A stretch of 64,000 nucleotides of DNA. Source: Sphingomonas rosea. GTDB lineage: Bacteria > Pseudomonadota > Alphaproteobacteria > Sphingomonadales > Sphingomonadaceae. The stretch is from the NCBI RefSeq assembly GCF_039538065.1, contig NZ_BAABBR010000001.1:713501-777500 (forward strand), given 5' to 3'. How positions within the stretch are numbered: the first letter of the stretch is position 1; each line of letters begins with the position of its first letter. Of this stretch, positions 47,852-58,188 are shown piece after piece. The notes beneath the pieces were generated by a model. The model saw only the letters and a list, made by a program, of their open reading frames with translations, had not been told where the DNA came from and did no database searches. The position numbers were made by a program, and so were the translations under genes.

Positions 47852-48793
47852 TTACTGACTGTCGTCCCGGAGACCGCGGCGGGTTTTGGCGCCCTCGTCG
47901 GCCGTGGAGCGGGCCCGTTCGGCTTCGATCCGGGCGCGGCCTGCGGCGATCTCCTCCGGGGTGCGGGGGTTGGCGCGGAGGTCGGCGAGGATCTGGTCGA
48001 GTTCGGCTTGCTGGCGGAGGCCCTCGGGATCGAGGCGGCGCCAGTCGATCTCGTCCGGGCCGCCCTTCTCGTAGGCGCCGGTTTCGTCCTCGCTGAAGCC
48101 GGTCTCGAGCGTCTCGTTGACCTCGCGCGCGGGAAGATAGTGGATGGCGGGGTCGTGCTCGGGATGCTCGAGGCGGTCGCGGTGGGCGGCGGCGGCCTCG
48201 GCGAGGACGGCCTGCAGCGCCTCGATCTGGTCGAGCGACAGGGCGACGGGGTCGAAGTGGCGGATGAGGTTGGCCTGGTCGTCGGCGCGCTCGGCGGGCG
48301 TGGGCGCGAGCGGGGCGGCCAGCTTCGACAGGCCCTCACCCTTCCGCCGTCGCTGGCGGTTCGCGCCCTCTTCCGCGCGCGGCAGCGGGATCCGCTGGGG
48401 GCCGTGCATCCGGAGGATGAACATGAGCAGGCGGTCGTTGGTGACGCGGCGGTAGCCGACGAGCTTGCCGAAGCTCATGACGGGGACGAGCTCGCCGGTG
48501 AGCGCGCGCTCCATGGCGATGTCGCGCAGGCGCTGGACGCCGAAGTCGAGCGCGGCTTCCCAGGCGCGGCGAAAACTTTCCGCGCCGGCCTGGCGGCGGA
48601 GCATGTAGGCGCCCTCGGAGGCCATGTTGACCATGGCGCAGGCGCGGGAGACCGATCCGGTGTCGGCGAGCGCGGCGATGAAGGCGCGCTGGCGGGTCGG
48701 AGTCCATCCGTCGTGGCGGTATCGGCGATCGACCGGCTGGAAGTCAGGAAGCGGCTGGCCGCCGTTGGCGGGCGCGGGCGTGCGATTCTTCAT
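47852..48793 (-). CDS. Uncharacterised protein with N-terminal helix-turn-helix-like segment
   Basis: The 313-residue protein is not recognised as a named family. Residues about 25-70 (DGWTPTRQRAFIAALADTGS, then VSRACAMVNMASEGAYMLRR) resemble a helix-turn-helix used by terminase small subunits and some regulators. The rest is charged and helical, rich in Glu/Arg/Ala, with no membrane segment. Its base composition looks like its neighbours. It converges on lepA with 24 bases between and is divergent from the MarR-like gene. Confidence 0.7.
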   Translation of the reverse strand: MKNRTPAPANGGQPLPDFQPVDRRYRHDGWTPTRQRAFIAALADTGSVSRACAMVNMASEGAYMLRRQAGAESFRRAWEAALDFGVQRLRDIAMERALTGELVPVMSFGKLVGYRRVTNDRLLMFILRMHGPQRIPLPRAEEGANRQRRRKGEGLSKLAAPLAPTPAERADDQANLIRHFDPVALSLDQIEALQAVLAEAAAAHRDRLEHPEHDPAIHYLPAREVNETLETGFSEDETGAYEKGGPDEIDWRRLDPEGLRQQAELDQILADLRANPRTPEEIAAGRARIEAERARSTADEGAKTRRGLRDDSQ

Positions 48794-49010
48794 GGACCAT
48801 GTTGAACCATAAAGGTTCGCTGTAGGACAGAGGGTGACCGCAAAGCGTCGACCGCGAAGTTGATTGCATCCGCATCGGACTATTCGTTGTGAGGGCAGAA
48901 AGACGATCGGCGTCCATTACCTTCACTTCGGACCAAGACGGATGGGACTTTGGTCGGGGACGACGCCTAGTTTCTTCGAGCTCGGAGGTATCGCGTCATG
49001 GGGGTTTACC

Positions 49011-49511
49011 GTGGTCGTGCAACTCAACAATGCGCAATTTGGTGAAACGCGGATAAGGGAATTGATCGACGAGGTCGGGCGGATCGCCCGGACCCTCACG
49101 GTCCTGAGCGCGACCGGCAAGGAGCTTCCCTATTCGGCCGAGACCCGGCTTCCGAGCGATGGCGGCGCGGAGACGATCAAGCCCGAGACGCTGCGGGCGA
49201 TCATGCGCGCACGGCGGCTGCGCGGGAGCTTCTTCCCGGCCGACCTGTTCGCGGACCCGGCGTGGGACATCATGCTCGACCTCTACCAGGCGGAGCTGAC
49301 GCAATATCGCGTGCCGGTGTCGAGCCTGTGCATCGCGTCGGGCGTGCCGGCGACGACCGCGCTGCGGTGGATCCGGACGATGACCGAGCGGGGGCTGCTG
49401 GTCCGGCGCGACGATCCGCGCGACGGGCGGCGGGTGTTCGTCGAGATGAGCCCGGAGACGAGCGCCGCGATGCGGCACTATTTCGCGGAGGTTGGCGCCT
49501 TCGCGCTGTGA
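49011..49511 (+). CDS. Winged-helix (MarR-like) DNA-binding protein
   Basis: The C-terminal half (about residues 85-165) fits a winged helix: DIMLDLYQAELTQYRVPVSS, the recognition helix ASGVPATTALRWIRTMTERG, then the wing LLVRRDDPRDGRRVFVEMSP. The N-terminal helix RIRELIDEVGRIARTLTVLS probably dimerises. The start is uncertain: I chose the GTG at 49011 with GGGGG just upstream; the ATG at 48942 and TTG at 48864 are in frame. The protein would be 166 residues. Its regulon is unknown. It converges on gpmA with 10 bases between. Confidence 0.7.
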   Translation: MVVQLNNAQFGETRIRELIDEVGRIARTLTVLSATGKELPYSAETRLPSDGGAETIKPETLRAIMRARRLRGSFFPADLFADPAWDIMLDLYQAELTQYRVPVSSLCIASGVPATTALRWIRTMTERGLLVRRDDPRDGRRVFVEMSPETSAAMRHYFAEVGAFAL

Positions 49512-49521
49512 GGGCCGAGGC

Positions 49522-50211
49522 TCAGCGTTCGGAGAGGTAGTAGCGGTCGCGCGGCTTCAACGCGTCGTCGAGGTCGTAGACGATCGGCTGGCCGGTCGGA
49601 ATCTCGAGGCCGATGATGTCGGCGTCGCTGATGCCCGAGAGATGCTTTTCGAGCGCACGCAGGCTGTTGCCGTGGGCGGCGACGAGGACCCGTTCGCCGC
49701 GCTTGAGCGCCGGGGCGATCTCGGTCTCGAAATAGGGGAGGACGCGGGCGATCGTGTCCTTGAGGCTCTCGGTCGCGGGAACGTCGATGCCGGCGTAGCG
49801 GCGATCCTGCTGGAGCGAGGCGTAGGGGCTGTCGCCCTCGAGCGGCGGCGGCGGCACGTCGAAGCTGCGGCGCCAGATCTTGACCTGCTCCTCGCCGACC
49901 CTGGCGATCGTCTCGGCCTTGTTGAGGCCGGTCAGCCCCCCATAGTGGCGCTCGTTCAGGCGCCAGTCCTTGGTCATCGGCAGCCACACGCGGTCGAGGG
50001 CCTCGAGCGCGAGATTGGCGGTGCGGATCGCGCGCTTCTGGACCGAGGTGAAGACGCGGTCGAGGTCCATCCCCCTGGCGGCGAGCAGGGCGCCGGCGGC
50101 GCGGGCCTCGGCTTCGCCCTGCGCGGTGAGGTCGACGTCCCACCAGCCGGTGAAGCGGTTCTCGAGGTTCCACTGGCTCTGGCCGTGGCGGAGGAGGACG
50201 AGGGTCGGCAT
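49522..50211 (-). CDS. gpmA: 2,3-bisphosphoglycerate-dependent phosphoglycerate mutase
   Basis: GpmA interconverts 3- and 2-phosphoglycerate in glycolysis. The 229-residue protein has [12 protein letters not shown] with the phosphohistidine, [15 protein letters not shown], and the second catalytic His in [18 protein letters not shown], followed by [13 protein letters not shown]. It lies 5 bases downstream of the M14 peptidase gene and appears to be the last gene of the receptor-hutH transcript. Confidence 0.95.
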   Translation of the reverse strand: MPTLVLLRHGQSQWNLENRFTGWWDVDLTAQGEAEARAAGALLAARGMDLDRVFTSVQKRAIRTANLALEALDRVWLPMTKDWRLNERHYGGLTGLNKAETIARVGEEQVKIWRRSFDVPPPPLEGDSPYASLQQDRRYAGIDVPATESLKDTIARVLPYFETEIAPALKRGERVLVAAHGNSLRALEKHLSGISDADIIGLEIPTGQPIVYDLDDALKPRDRYYLSER

Positions 50212-50216
50212 GGCGC

Positions 50217-51344
50217 TTACCGAACCTCGAGCTCGGGCAGGATCTGGTGGAGCGCGTCGAGGCAGTAGCTGGCGAGCGCCTTCGACCGCTCGGCGCTCCA
50301 GCCATAGACCGGGTCGGCCATCGGCTGGTGATCCTTGAACGGCATTTCGAGCGTCATCGAGACGCAGCCATAGCGCTCGGCGAGCTGGGTCGTGCTCATG
50401 CTCATGTTGGCCTGGCCGGGGCGCGACAGCTCATAGCCTTCCTGGGTCTGGAAGTCGGGGCAGATGCGCTCGAGCGTGTTGGCGAACAGGTGGTACAATT
50501 CCTGCTGGCGGTCGGTGACGCTCGGGATGCCCTCGAAGCCCGCGAGGAAGTTGGCGGCGATCGCCTCGTCGCCGTGGATGTCCATGGCGAAGACGGGCTT
50601 CGCCTCGTCCATCGCGTTGCGGACGCAGAGGACTTCGGGGCTGCGCTCGGCCGAGGGTGCGTGCCACTCGCGGTTCAAGTTGATGCCGGCCGCGTTGGTG
50701 CGCAGGTGGCCGCGGCGGCTCCCGTCGGGGTTCATGTTGGGGACGATGTGGAAGGTGCAGCGTGCACGCAGCGCACGCGCGACCGGATCGTCATAGTCGA
50801 CCAGCTTCTCGAGCGCGCCTTCCATCCACCATTCGGCCATGCTCTCGCCGGGATGCTGGCGGGCGTAGAGCCAGACGGTGAGCGGGCCTTCGCCGACGGT
50901 CAGGCAGTCGATCGGCTGGCCGTCGAGGCTGGTGCCGAGCGTGCGGTGGGTGACCTCGTCGAGCTCGGCCATGGTGGCGATCAGGTCGTGGTGACGCTCC
51001 ATCGAATAAGGGGCGAAATAGGCGACCCACAGGATGTCGGTGTCGGGCGTGACGCTGATGGTGAGGACGCCGTCGGCATAGCTGGTGTCGGCGAGCGTCC
51101 AGCTCTCGCGGTCGGTCGAGATCCGCGCCTGATAGCCCGGCCAGCCGAGCGGATAGGCGCTGTCGCCGCAATTGGTGATGCGCATGTTCAGCGCCTGCCC
51201 GCGCGCGCCCGACACGCGGTAGTAGAACCACTGGCGGAACTCGCCGCCGGCGTCGTCGACGATCTCGAGGTCGAGGGTGGCGCCGTCGCTCTTCACGAGG
51301 CGGATGTTGCCGGCGTCGAACGCGCTGTGGACGGTGATGGTCAT
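50217..51344 (-). CDS. M14-family zinc carboxypeptidase (cytosolic CCP-like)
   Basis: The 375-residue protein has no signal peptide. Its N-terminal beta-sandwich (about residues 1-125, including [20 protein letters not shown]) resembles that of cytosolic carboxypeptidases. The M14 zinc site follows: [16 protein letters not shown] (HxxE), NMNPDG, NLNREW, DIHGDE (third His ligand) and the catalytic Glu in MTLEMPFKD. Eukaryotic CCPs trim glutamates from proteins; the bacterial substrate is unknown. It lies between hutH and gpmA, so it may process peptides that feed histidine or glutamate use. Confidence 0.88.
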   Translation of the reverse strand: MTITVHSAFDAGNIRLVKSDGATLDLEIVDDAGGEFRQWFYYRVSGARGQALNMRITNCGDSAYPLGWPGYQARISTDRESWTLADTSYADGVLTISVTPDTDILWVAYFAPYSMERHHDLIATMAELDEVTHRTLGTSLDGQPIDCLTVGEGPLTVWLYARQHPGESMAEWWMEGALEKLVDYDDPVARALRARCTFHIVPNMNPDGSRRGHLRTNAAGINLNREWHAPSAERSPEVLCVRNAMDEAKPVFAMDIHGDEAIAANFLAGFEGIPSVTDRQQELYHLFANTLERICPDFQTQEGYELSRPGQANMSMSTTQLAERYGCVSMTLEMPFKDHQPMADPVYGWSAERSKALASYCLDALHQILPELEVR

Positions 51345-51362
51345 GGAGCGGCCTCTAAGCGG

Positions 51363-52871
51363 TCAGGGAAGAAGAAGGAAGTCGCCGGTGAAGCCGCCGT
51401 CGAGGATCGCGGCCTGAAGGCTGGCCATTTCGCCGGCGAGCATGCGGTCGGCGCCAAGATGCGGGCTGATCGCGCGAACCCGGGCATGGACCGGCGCCAG
51501 CGCCGGCGAGGTGGCGAGCGGCGCGTGATAGTCGATTCCCTGCGCCCCCGCGATGAGCTCGATCCCGACAATGCCGGCGACGTTGCGGGCGACGCGCTGC
51601 GCCTTGTGCGCGGCGATCGGGGCCATCGAGACGTGATCCTCCTGACCCGCCGAGGTCGGGATCGAATCGACCGAGGCAGGGAAGGCGTGGGCGCGATTCT
51701 CGGCAACCAATGCGGCGGCAGTGACCTGCGGGATCATCAGGCCGCTGTTCACCCCGCCATCGTCGATCAGGAAGGCGGGCAGCCCGCTCATCTTGGGGTC
51801 GACGAGGACCGAGATGCGGCGCTCGGCGAGCGAGCCGATCTCGCACAGGGCCATGGTGATGGTGTCGGCGGCGAAGGCGACCGGCTGGGCGTGGAAATTG
51901 CCACCAGAGATCGCTTCGTCGGGCGAGGTGAAGAGGATCGGATTGTCGGTGACGGCGGCGGCCTCGATGACGAGGGTGCGCGCGGCATTGTGGAGGAGGT
52001 CGAGGCTGGCGCCGAGGACCTGGGGCATGCAGCGGAAGCTGTAGGGATCCTGGACCCGGCCGCAGCGATGGTGCGAGGCGACGATCGCGCTTCCCTCGAG
52101 CAGGTCGCGGAGGATGGCGGCGACGCGGATCTGGCCGGGCTGTCCGCGAAGCTCGGAGAGGCGGGCGTCGAACGGCTTGGCGCTACCCTTCAGCGCGTCG
52201 ACCGACAGTGCGCCGGCGACCAGCGCCGCGCCCATGATCCGCTCGGCGGCAAACAGGGCGTGGAGGGTCGCGGCGGTCGAATATTGGGTGCCGTTGATGA
52301 GCGCGAGGCCTTCCTTGGGGCCGAGCTCGAGCGGGGTCAGCCCAAGCTCGGAAAGGATGGCGGCGGCGGGCCTGACGGTTCCGCGATGCGCGATCTCGCC
52401 ATGGCCCATGAGCGCGGCGGTGAGGTGCGCGAGCGGGGCGAGGTCGCCTGACGCGCCGACGCTGCCCTGGCTGGGGATGACCGGCAGCGCGTCGTGGTCG
52501 AGCAGGGCCTGGAGCGCGTCGACCACGATCCGGCGGACGCCCGAGTGACCGCGGGCGAGGCCGAGGAGCTTGAGCTGGATCATCAGCCGGACGACCGCGC
52601 CCGGCGCGGGATCGCCGAGGCCGCAGCTGTGCGACAGGATGAGGTTTCGCTGCAGCTCGGCGAGCCGGTCGCCGGGGATGCGCTCCTGCGCGAGGAGGCC
52701 GAAGCCGGTGTTGATCCCGTAGACGGTCTCGCCCCCCGCGACGATCCGCGCGACCGTCTCGGCGGCCTGGTCGACCGCGGACAGTGCAGCGTCGCTCAAC
52801 CGGGCGGGGGTGCCGGCCCAGAGCGTGCGAAGGGTGGCGAGGTCGATGGACGCGGGGTCGAGAAGGAGCAT
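51363..52871 (-). CDS. hutH: Histidine ammonia-lyase
   Basis: HutH removes ammonia from histidine to give urocanate, the first step of histidine degradation. The 502-residue protein has GSVGASGDLAPLAH, in which Ala-Ser-Gly forms the MIO cofactor, and GINTGFGLLAQERI, RNLILSHSCGLGD and QEDHVSMAPIAA. All core residues are conserved. It is 18 bases upstream of the M14 gene and 42 bases downstream of the solo winged-helix gene, in one probable operon with the TonB receptor. Confidence 0.97.
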   Translation of the reverse strand: MLLLDPASIDLATLRTLWAGTPARLSDAALSAVDQAAETVARIVAGGETVYGINTGFGLLAQERIPGDRLAELQRNLILSHSCGLGDPAPGAVVRLMIQLKLLGLARGHSGVRRIVVDALQALLDHDALPVIPSQGSVGASGDLAPLAHLTAALMGHGEIAHRGTVRPAAAILSELGLTPLELGPKEGLALINGTQYSTAATLHALFAAERIMGAALVAGALSVDALKGSAKPFDARLSELRGQPGQIRVAAILRDLLEGSAIVASHHRCGRVQDPYSFRCMPQVLGASLDLLHNAARTLVIEAAAVTDNPILFTSPDEAISGGNFHAQPVAFAADTITMALCEIGSLAERRISVLVDPKMSGLPAFLIDDGGVNSGLMIPQVTAAALVAENRAHAFPASVDSIPTSAGQEDHVSMAPIAAHKAQRVARNVAGIVGIELIAGAQGIDYHAPLATSPALAPVHARVRAISPHLGADRMLAGEMASLQAAILDGGFTGDFLLLP

Positions 52872-52913
52872 GGCGGCCCGCTTAGCCGCTAATGGCGCCG
52901 AGCGGTATTCCGG

Positions 52914-53240
52914 TCAGGCCGGCGGCGCGAACATGTAGCCGTGGCCGCGGACGGCGCGGAGGCAGCCTTCGCAGCCGAGCGCGGCGAGCGGCCGGCGGAG
53001 GCGCGAGATGGCGGCGGTGAGCGCGCGCTCGCCGGTGCCTCCGCAGGGAAGGATGGGTTCGAGCTCGGAGCGGGTGACGACCCGCCCCGGCTCGCGCATC
53101 ATCGCCTGGAGGAGCCGCGCCTCGGTCAGGGTCAGCTCCTGCGAGCGGGCCTCGCGGCGGAGACGATAGGCGAGAAGGTCGAGGCGGAGGGGTCCGCAGT
53201 CGATATACGGCTGCGCCCCCTCCTCCATCGTCGTGCCCAT
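52914..53240 (-). CDS. Receiver-less OmpR-type winged-helix transcriptional regulator
   Basis: The 108-residue protein is a single Trans_reg_C domain: QELTLTEARLLQAMMREPGR, then VVTRSELEPILP, ALTAAISRLRRPLAALG and the wing RAVRGHGYMFAP. There is no receiver domain, so it is not an ordinary response regulator. Three Cys in the middle (LPCGG, GCEGC) are unusual and could sense metal or redox, but this is speculation. It starts 4 bases after the TonB-receptor stop and precedes hutH. No HutC-type repressor was found, so it is the candidate regulator of the locus. Confidence 0.85.
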   Translation of the reverse strand: MGTTMEEGAQPYIDCGPLRLDLLAYRLRREARSQELTLTEARLLQAMMREPGRVVTRSELEPILPCGGTGERALTAAISRLRRPLAALGCEGCLRAVRGHGYMFAPPA

Positions 53241-53244
53241 CGGC

Positions 53245-55920
53245 TTAGAACTTCACCGTGCCTTCGAAACCGAAGGTGCGCGGCATGTTGAAGTTGCCAT
53301 AGTCGCCGAGGATGCTGCCCGTCCCGCCGATCGCCAGCAGGTTCGGCGTCTGCAGCGTGCTCGTGGTCTGGACCGACGGGATGCTGTTCGACGGATCGCG
53401 GCGGTAGACATACTGCTCGTTGAACAGGTTGCGCGACCACAGGCTGAGCGTCAGCTCGGTGCCCGGCGAGACGGTGATGTCGGCGAGGCTGACGCGGCCG
53501 TTGACGATGAACGAGCTGTCGGCCTTGGTCGCGAACTGGTCGAACGCCTGGGTGGCCTGGGCGTAGTTCGCATCGAGGTGGAACTTGAGCGCGGCGTCAC
53601 GATAACCGACCGGCAGCTTGTAATCGATCGATCCGCTGGCCGCGTTGCGGGGCGTGAAGACGATGTAGAACTGCTGCGGCACCGTGGTCTGGTTGGCGAC
53701 CGCGCCGACCTGCGTGCAGTTGGCGTTCGGCAGCGGCACCGGGGTCACGGCGGTGCAGAAGGCGGTGTAGGTCACCGGCACCGGCGGGATCTTGGTGTAG
53801 GTGTAGGCGTAAGACGCGCCGATCTGCAGGCCCTCGACCGGGTTCACGGTAATGTCGGCCTCGATGCCCCGGATCTTGGTGGTGCCGGGGGCATTGAAGG
53901 TGACGAGGTTGTTGAAGTTGCCGGTCGCGGTGGGCTGGATGGTCGAGAGGTCGACCTGGCTGCCCTTGCGGTTCATCACATAGCCCGCGACGTTGAGGCG
54001 GACGCGGCGCTCCCACAGCTCGGTCTTGAGGCCGGCCTCGTAGCTCTTCACGTCCTCGGGATTGAAGGCGCGATAGTCGGAGGTGCGGCTGCTGGCGCCG
54101 CCGGCGCGGTAGCCGGTCGCATATTTCAGATAGCCGTGGATGCGCGGGGTGAAGTCGTAGGCGACGATCGCCAGCGGGTTGAAGCGGGTCCACTTCTTGT
54201 CGAGCGGCTTGTAGCCGTTGGCGGCGATGATCGCGGCATTGGCCGGGTTGCGATAGTCGATGTTGCGCGAGACGAGCAGCGCGCCTTCCTTCTTGTCGAC
54301 CGTGTAGCGGCCGCCGACGGTGAGGTGCAGCGCCTCGGTCGCGTTCCAGGTGACCTGGCCATAGGCGGCGTAGCTGCGCGAGCGGACCTTGGACGCGCGG
54401 TCGATGTTGCAGCCGCGGACCGCCACGCCGACGATGTCGTTCGCGGTCGACGGATTGGTGTTCTGGCAGAACGGGATCGGGGCGTAGATCGCCTTGGTCG
54501 GATCGAACACGCCGTTGGTGAGGACCGCAGTCACGCCCATCGAATTGGGGGTGGCGGCGTCGTCGCTGACGCGCTCGTTGAAGTAGAACAGGCCGCCGAC
54601 GTAATCGACCGGGCCGACGGTGCCGACCGCCTGCAGTTCCTGGCTGAACTGGCGCTGGTGGAGGTCGGCGAGGCTGTAGCGGCTGAAGGCGCAGTTGGCG
54701 CCGGCGCAGCCGGCGGTGAGGTTGACGACCGGCACGCGGTGGTAGCCGCCGCTATTGTCCCACTGCTCGACGTCGACCCCGCGCCACGAGGTGATCGAGC
54801 GCAGCTCGAGCTCGGGGATGACCGACCAGCGCAGGCTGTTGGTGTAGCCGAAGGTCTCGTCGCGGCTCTTGCGCTGCGGCACGCCGATGTCCGCGGTGCG
54901 CTGGAGCGTATCGCCGTTGACGACCACGCCCGGGAGCAGCGGGCGGATGGTGCCGGCGGTGCTGGTGAAGGCGGTGCCGGGGGTGACGCAGGTGCTGCCG
55001 GCCGGGATGGCGATCGGCGCGGCGTTGGTGCCGCCGCTCAGGCACTTGTTGGGATTGTAGTTGAGCAGCTGGCTGTAGAAGGGCGTGTTCTTGTCGAGGC
55101 CGTAATCGTACGAGAAATCGTTGGTGATCCCGGTGAGCGGCTTGATGCGCGCCGAGACGCGGCCGCCCTTGCGGTCGAAATAGCCCCAGCCGGCCTGGCC
55201 CGCGAGCGGGTTCTTGGTGATCGGATCCTGGTGCTGGATGATGCCGTCGAGCTTGAGCGCGATGCCCGCGAAGCTCGGCAGGTTGAGGTGGGCATAAGCG
55301 TTGTGCGCGCCGAAGTTGCCCGCGCCGAAGGTCACGTTGCCCTCGAGCTTGCCGGTCGGCGACTTGGTGACGATGCTGAGCGCACCGCCCTCGGTGTTGC
55401 GGCCGAACAACGTCCCCTGCGGGCCCTTGAGGACCTCGATCCGCTCGACGTCGAACAGCGCCGCGTTGAGGCCGTGCTGGCGGCCGAGATAGACGCCGTC
55501 GACATAGACGCCGACGCCCTGCTCGCGGGCGGGCTGGTTGGCGTCCAAGGGCACGATGCCGCGGATGCCGATGGTGAGCGCCGACTGCCGCGCTTCGAAG
55601 GTCGCGATGCGGAGCGAGGGAACGCCGCCGTCGGCGAGGTCGAGAAGGCTCTGGACGCGGCGCTCGCGGATCGTGTCGGCGCCCAGGACCGAGATGGAGA
55701 TGGGGGTCTTCTGGAGGTTGGTCTCGCGCTTGGTCGCGGTGACGACGATTTCCTGGACCTCGACGTTCGAGCCGCCGGTCGGCTGCGCGGCGGCGTCCGT
55801 CGTGCCGGTCTCGGCGGTCACGGTGGCTGCCGGAGCCACCGGAACGTCGGGCGCCGCGAGGGCGGGCGTCGCCACGCCACAAAGAAGGATGGCCGTCGTC
55901 GTACGGAATGCGCTGTTCAT
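53245..55920 (-). CDS. TonB-dependent outer-membrane receptor
   Basis: The 891-residue protein has a signal peptide (NSAFRTTTAILLCGVATPAL) and a TonB box (EIVVTATKRE at about residues 56-65). A plug domain at about 65-190 shows GIRGIVPLDANQPAREQGVG, VYVDGVYLGR and EVLKGPQGTLFGRNTEGGA. A large beta-barrel ends with a C-terminal aromatic, FEGTVKF. Such receptors import metals, siderophores or other nutrients across the outer membrane. Lying between hutU and hutH suggests a histidine- or histidine-peptide-related ligand, but this is inference. A tandem direct repeat precedes it. Confidence 0.93.
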   Translation of the reverse strand: MNSAFRTTTAILLCGVATPALAAPDVPVAPAATVTAETGTTDAAAQPTGGSNVEVQEIVVTATKRETNLQKTPISISVLGADTIRERRVQSLLDLADGGVPSLRIATFEARQSALTIGIRGIVPLDANQPAREQGVGVYVDGVYLGRQHGLNAALFDVERIEVLKGPQGTLFGRNTEGGALSIVTKSPTGKLEGNVTFGAGNFGAHNAYAHLNLPSFAGIALKLDGIIQHQDPITKNPLAGQAGWGYFDRKGGRVSARIKPLTGITNDFSYDYGLDKNTPFYSQLLNYNPNKCLSGGTNAAPIAIPAGSTCVTPGTAFTSTAGTIRPLLPGVVVNGDTLQRTADIGVPQRKSRDETFGYTNSLRWSVIPELELRSITSWRGVDVEQWDNSGGYHRVPVVNLTAGCAGANCAFSRYSLADLHQRQFSQELQAVGTVGPVDYVGGLFYFNERVSDDAATPNSMGVTAVLTNGVFDPTKAIYAPIPFCQNTNPSTANDIVGVAVRGCNIDRASKVRSRSYAAYGQVTWNATEALHLTVGGRYTVDKKEGALLVSRNIDYRNPANAAIIAANGYKPLDKKWTRFNPLAIVAYDFTPRIHGYLKYATGYRAGGASSRTSDYRAFNPEDVKSYEAGLKTELWERRVRLNVAGYVMNRKGSQVDLSTIQPTATGNFNNLVTFNAPGTTKIRGIEADITVNPVEGLQIGASYAYTYTKIPPVPVTYTAFCTAVTPVPLPNANCTQVGAVANQTTVPQQFYIVFTPRNAASGSIDYKLPVGYRDAALKFHLDANYAQATQAFDQFATKADSSFIVNGRVSLADITVSPGTELTLSLWSRNLFNEQYVYRRDPSNSIPSVQTTSTLQTPNLLAIGGTGSILGDYGNFNMPRTFGFEGTVKF

Positions 55921-55988
55921 AATCTGTCCCTTGTCCCCCCGGCAGCGCTGGGCGCCGGCTTGATGCGGGGGCTCTAGGGGCGGGCAAC

Positions 55989-56032
55989 GACAGCTTGATT
56001 GCGCAAGTTCGACAGCTTGGTTGCGTGGATTC
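55989..56032. promoter_or_regulatory. Tandem 22-bp direct repeat upstream of the TonB-receptor gene
   Basis: GACAGCTTGATTGCGCAAGT (55989-56008, ending TC) is followed at once by GACAGCTTGGTTGCGTGGAT (56011-56030, ending TC), then GAC. The two units agree at 17 of 22 positions and abut, two helical turns apart. It lies about 70-110 bases before the receptor start, in the 153-base gap after hutU. It may be an operator for the receptor-wHTH-hutH operon, possibly bound by the solo OmpR-type regulator. Confidence 0.6.
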
Positions 56033-56073
56033 GACGCGGCGATGGCACGGCCGTGACAGGCCGGTGACAGGCC

Positions 56074-57741
<1,668 letters not shown>

Positions 57742-57774
57742 GGCCCGGGGCTTAGCGTCGCCGACGCCGCGCTT

Positions 57775-58170
57775 CTAGCCGAACAGCAGCGCCCACCAGG
57801 TCATGACCAGGCCGACGAGCGAAATCGAGAAGACCAGGGTGCGGATCTTGGGGATGCCGGCGGCGTAGAGCGGCAGGTAGACGATCCGGCCGACCACGTA
57901 GACGATCGAGCCCCAGTGGGTGAGCGGGCCGAGGTGGCCGACGGCCGCGGCGCCGAGCAGGGCGGCGACGAACAAAGGCAGGGTCTCGAACAGATTGGCC
58001 TGCGCCCGAAGCAGTCGCGCTGGGAAGGGATGGAGCGGCGGCACCTGCTCGTCGCGCGCGCCCATGTTCCACTCGGGCCCATATTGCCTGGTCCGCGCGG
58101 CGCCGGCCCAGAGGATGTTGACCAGTGCCAGCAGGATCAGGAGCGCAAGCATGACGAATTCGGTGGGCAT
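57775..58170 (-). CDS. MAPEG-family membrane protein
   Basis: The 131-residue protein has about four membrane helices and the bacterial MAPEG pattern: ARTRQYGPEWNMGARDE, RLLRAQANLFETLPLFVAAL (the QxNxxE motif) and VYVVGRIVYLPLYAAGI. MAPEG proteins include glutathione-dependent enzymes and uncharacterised membrane proteins. It lies between hutI and hutU with short gaps, so it is probably cotranscribed; a role in histidine use is not established. Confidence 0.88.
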   Translation of the reverse strand: MPTEFVMLALLILLALVNILWAGAARTRQYGPEWNMGARDEQVPPLHPFPARLLRAQANLFETLPLFVAALLGAAAVGHLGPLTHWGSIVYVVGRIVYLPLYAAGIPKIRTLVFSISLVGLVMTWWALLFG

Positions 58171-58188
58171 CGGGCGGCCTCGGGTGCG

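Noticed and set aside
47852..48793. Prophage remnant near lepA
   Set aside because: The N-terminus recalls terminase small subunits, but no integrase, capsid, portal or attachment-site signal is nearby.
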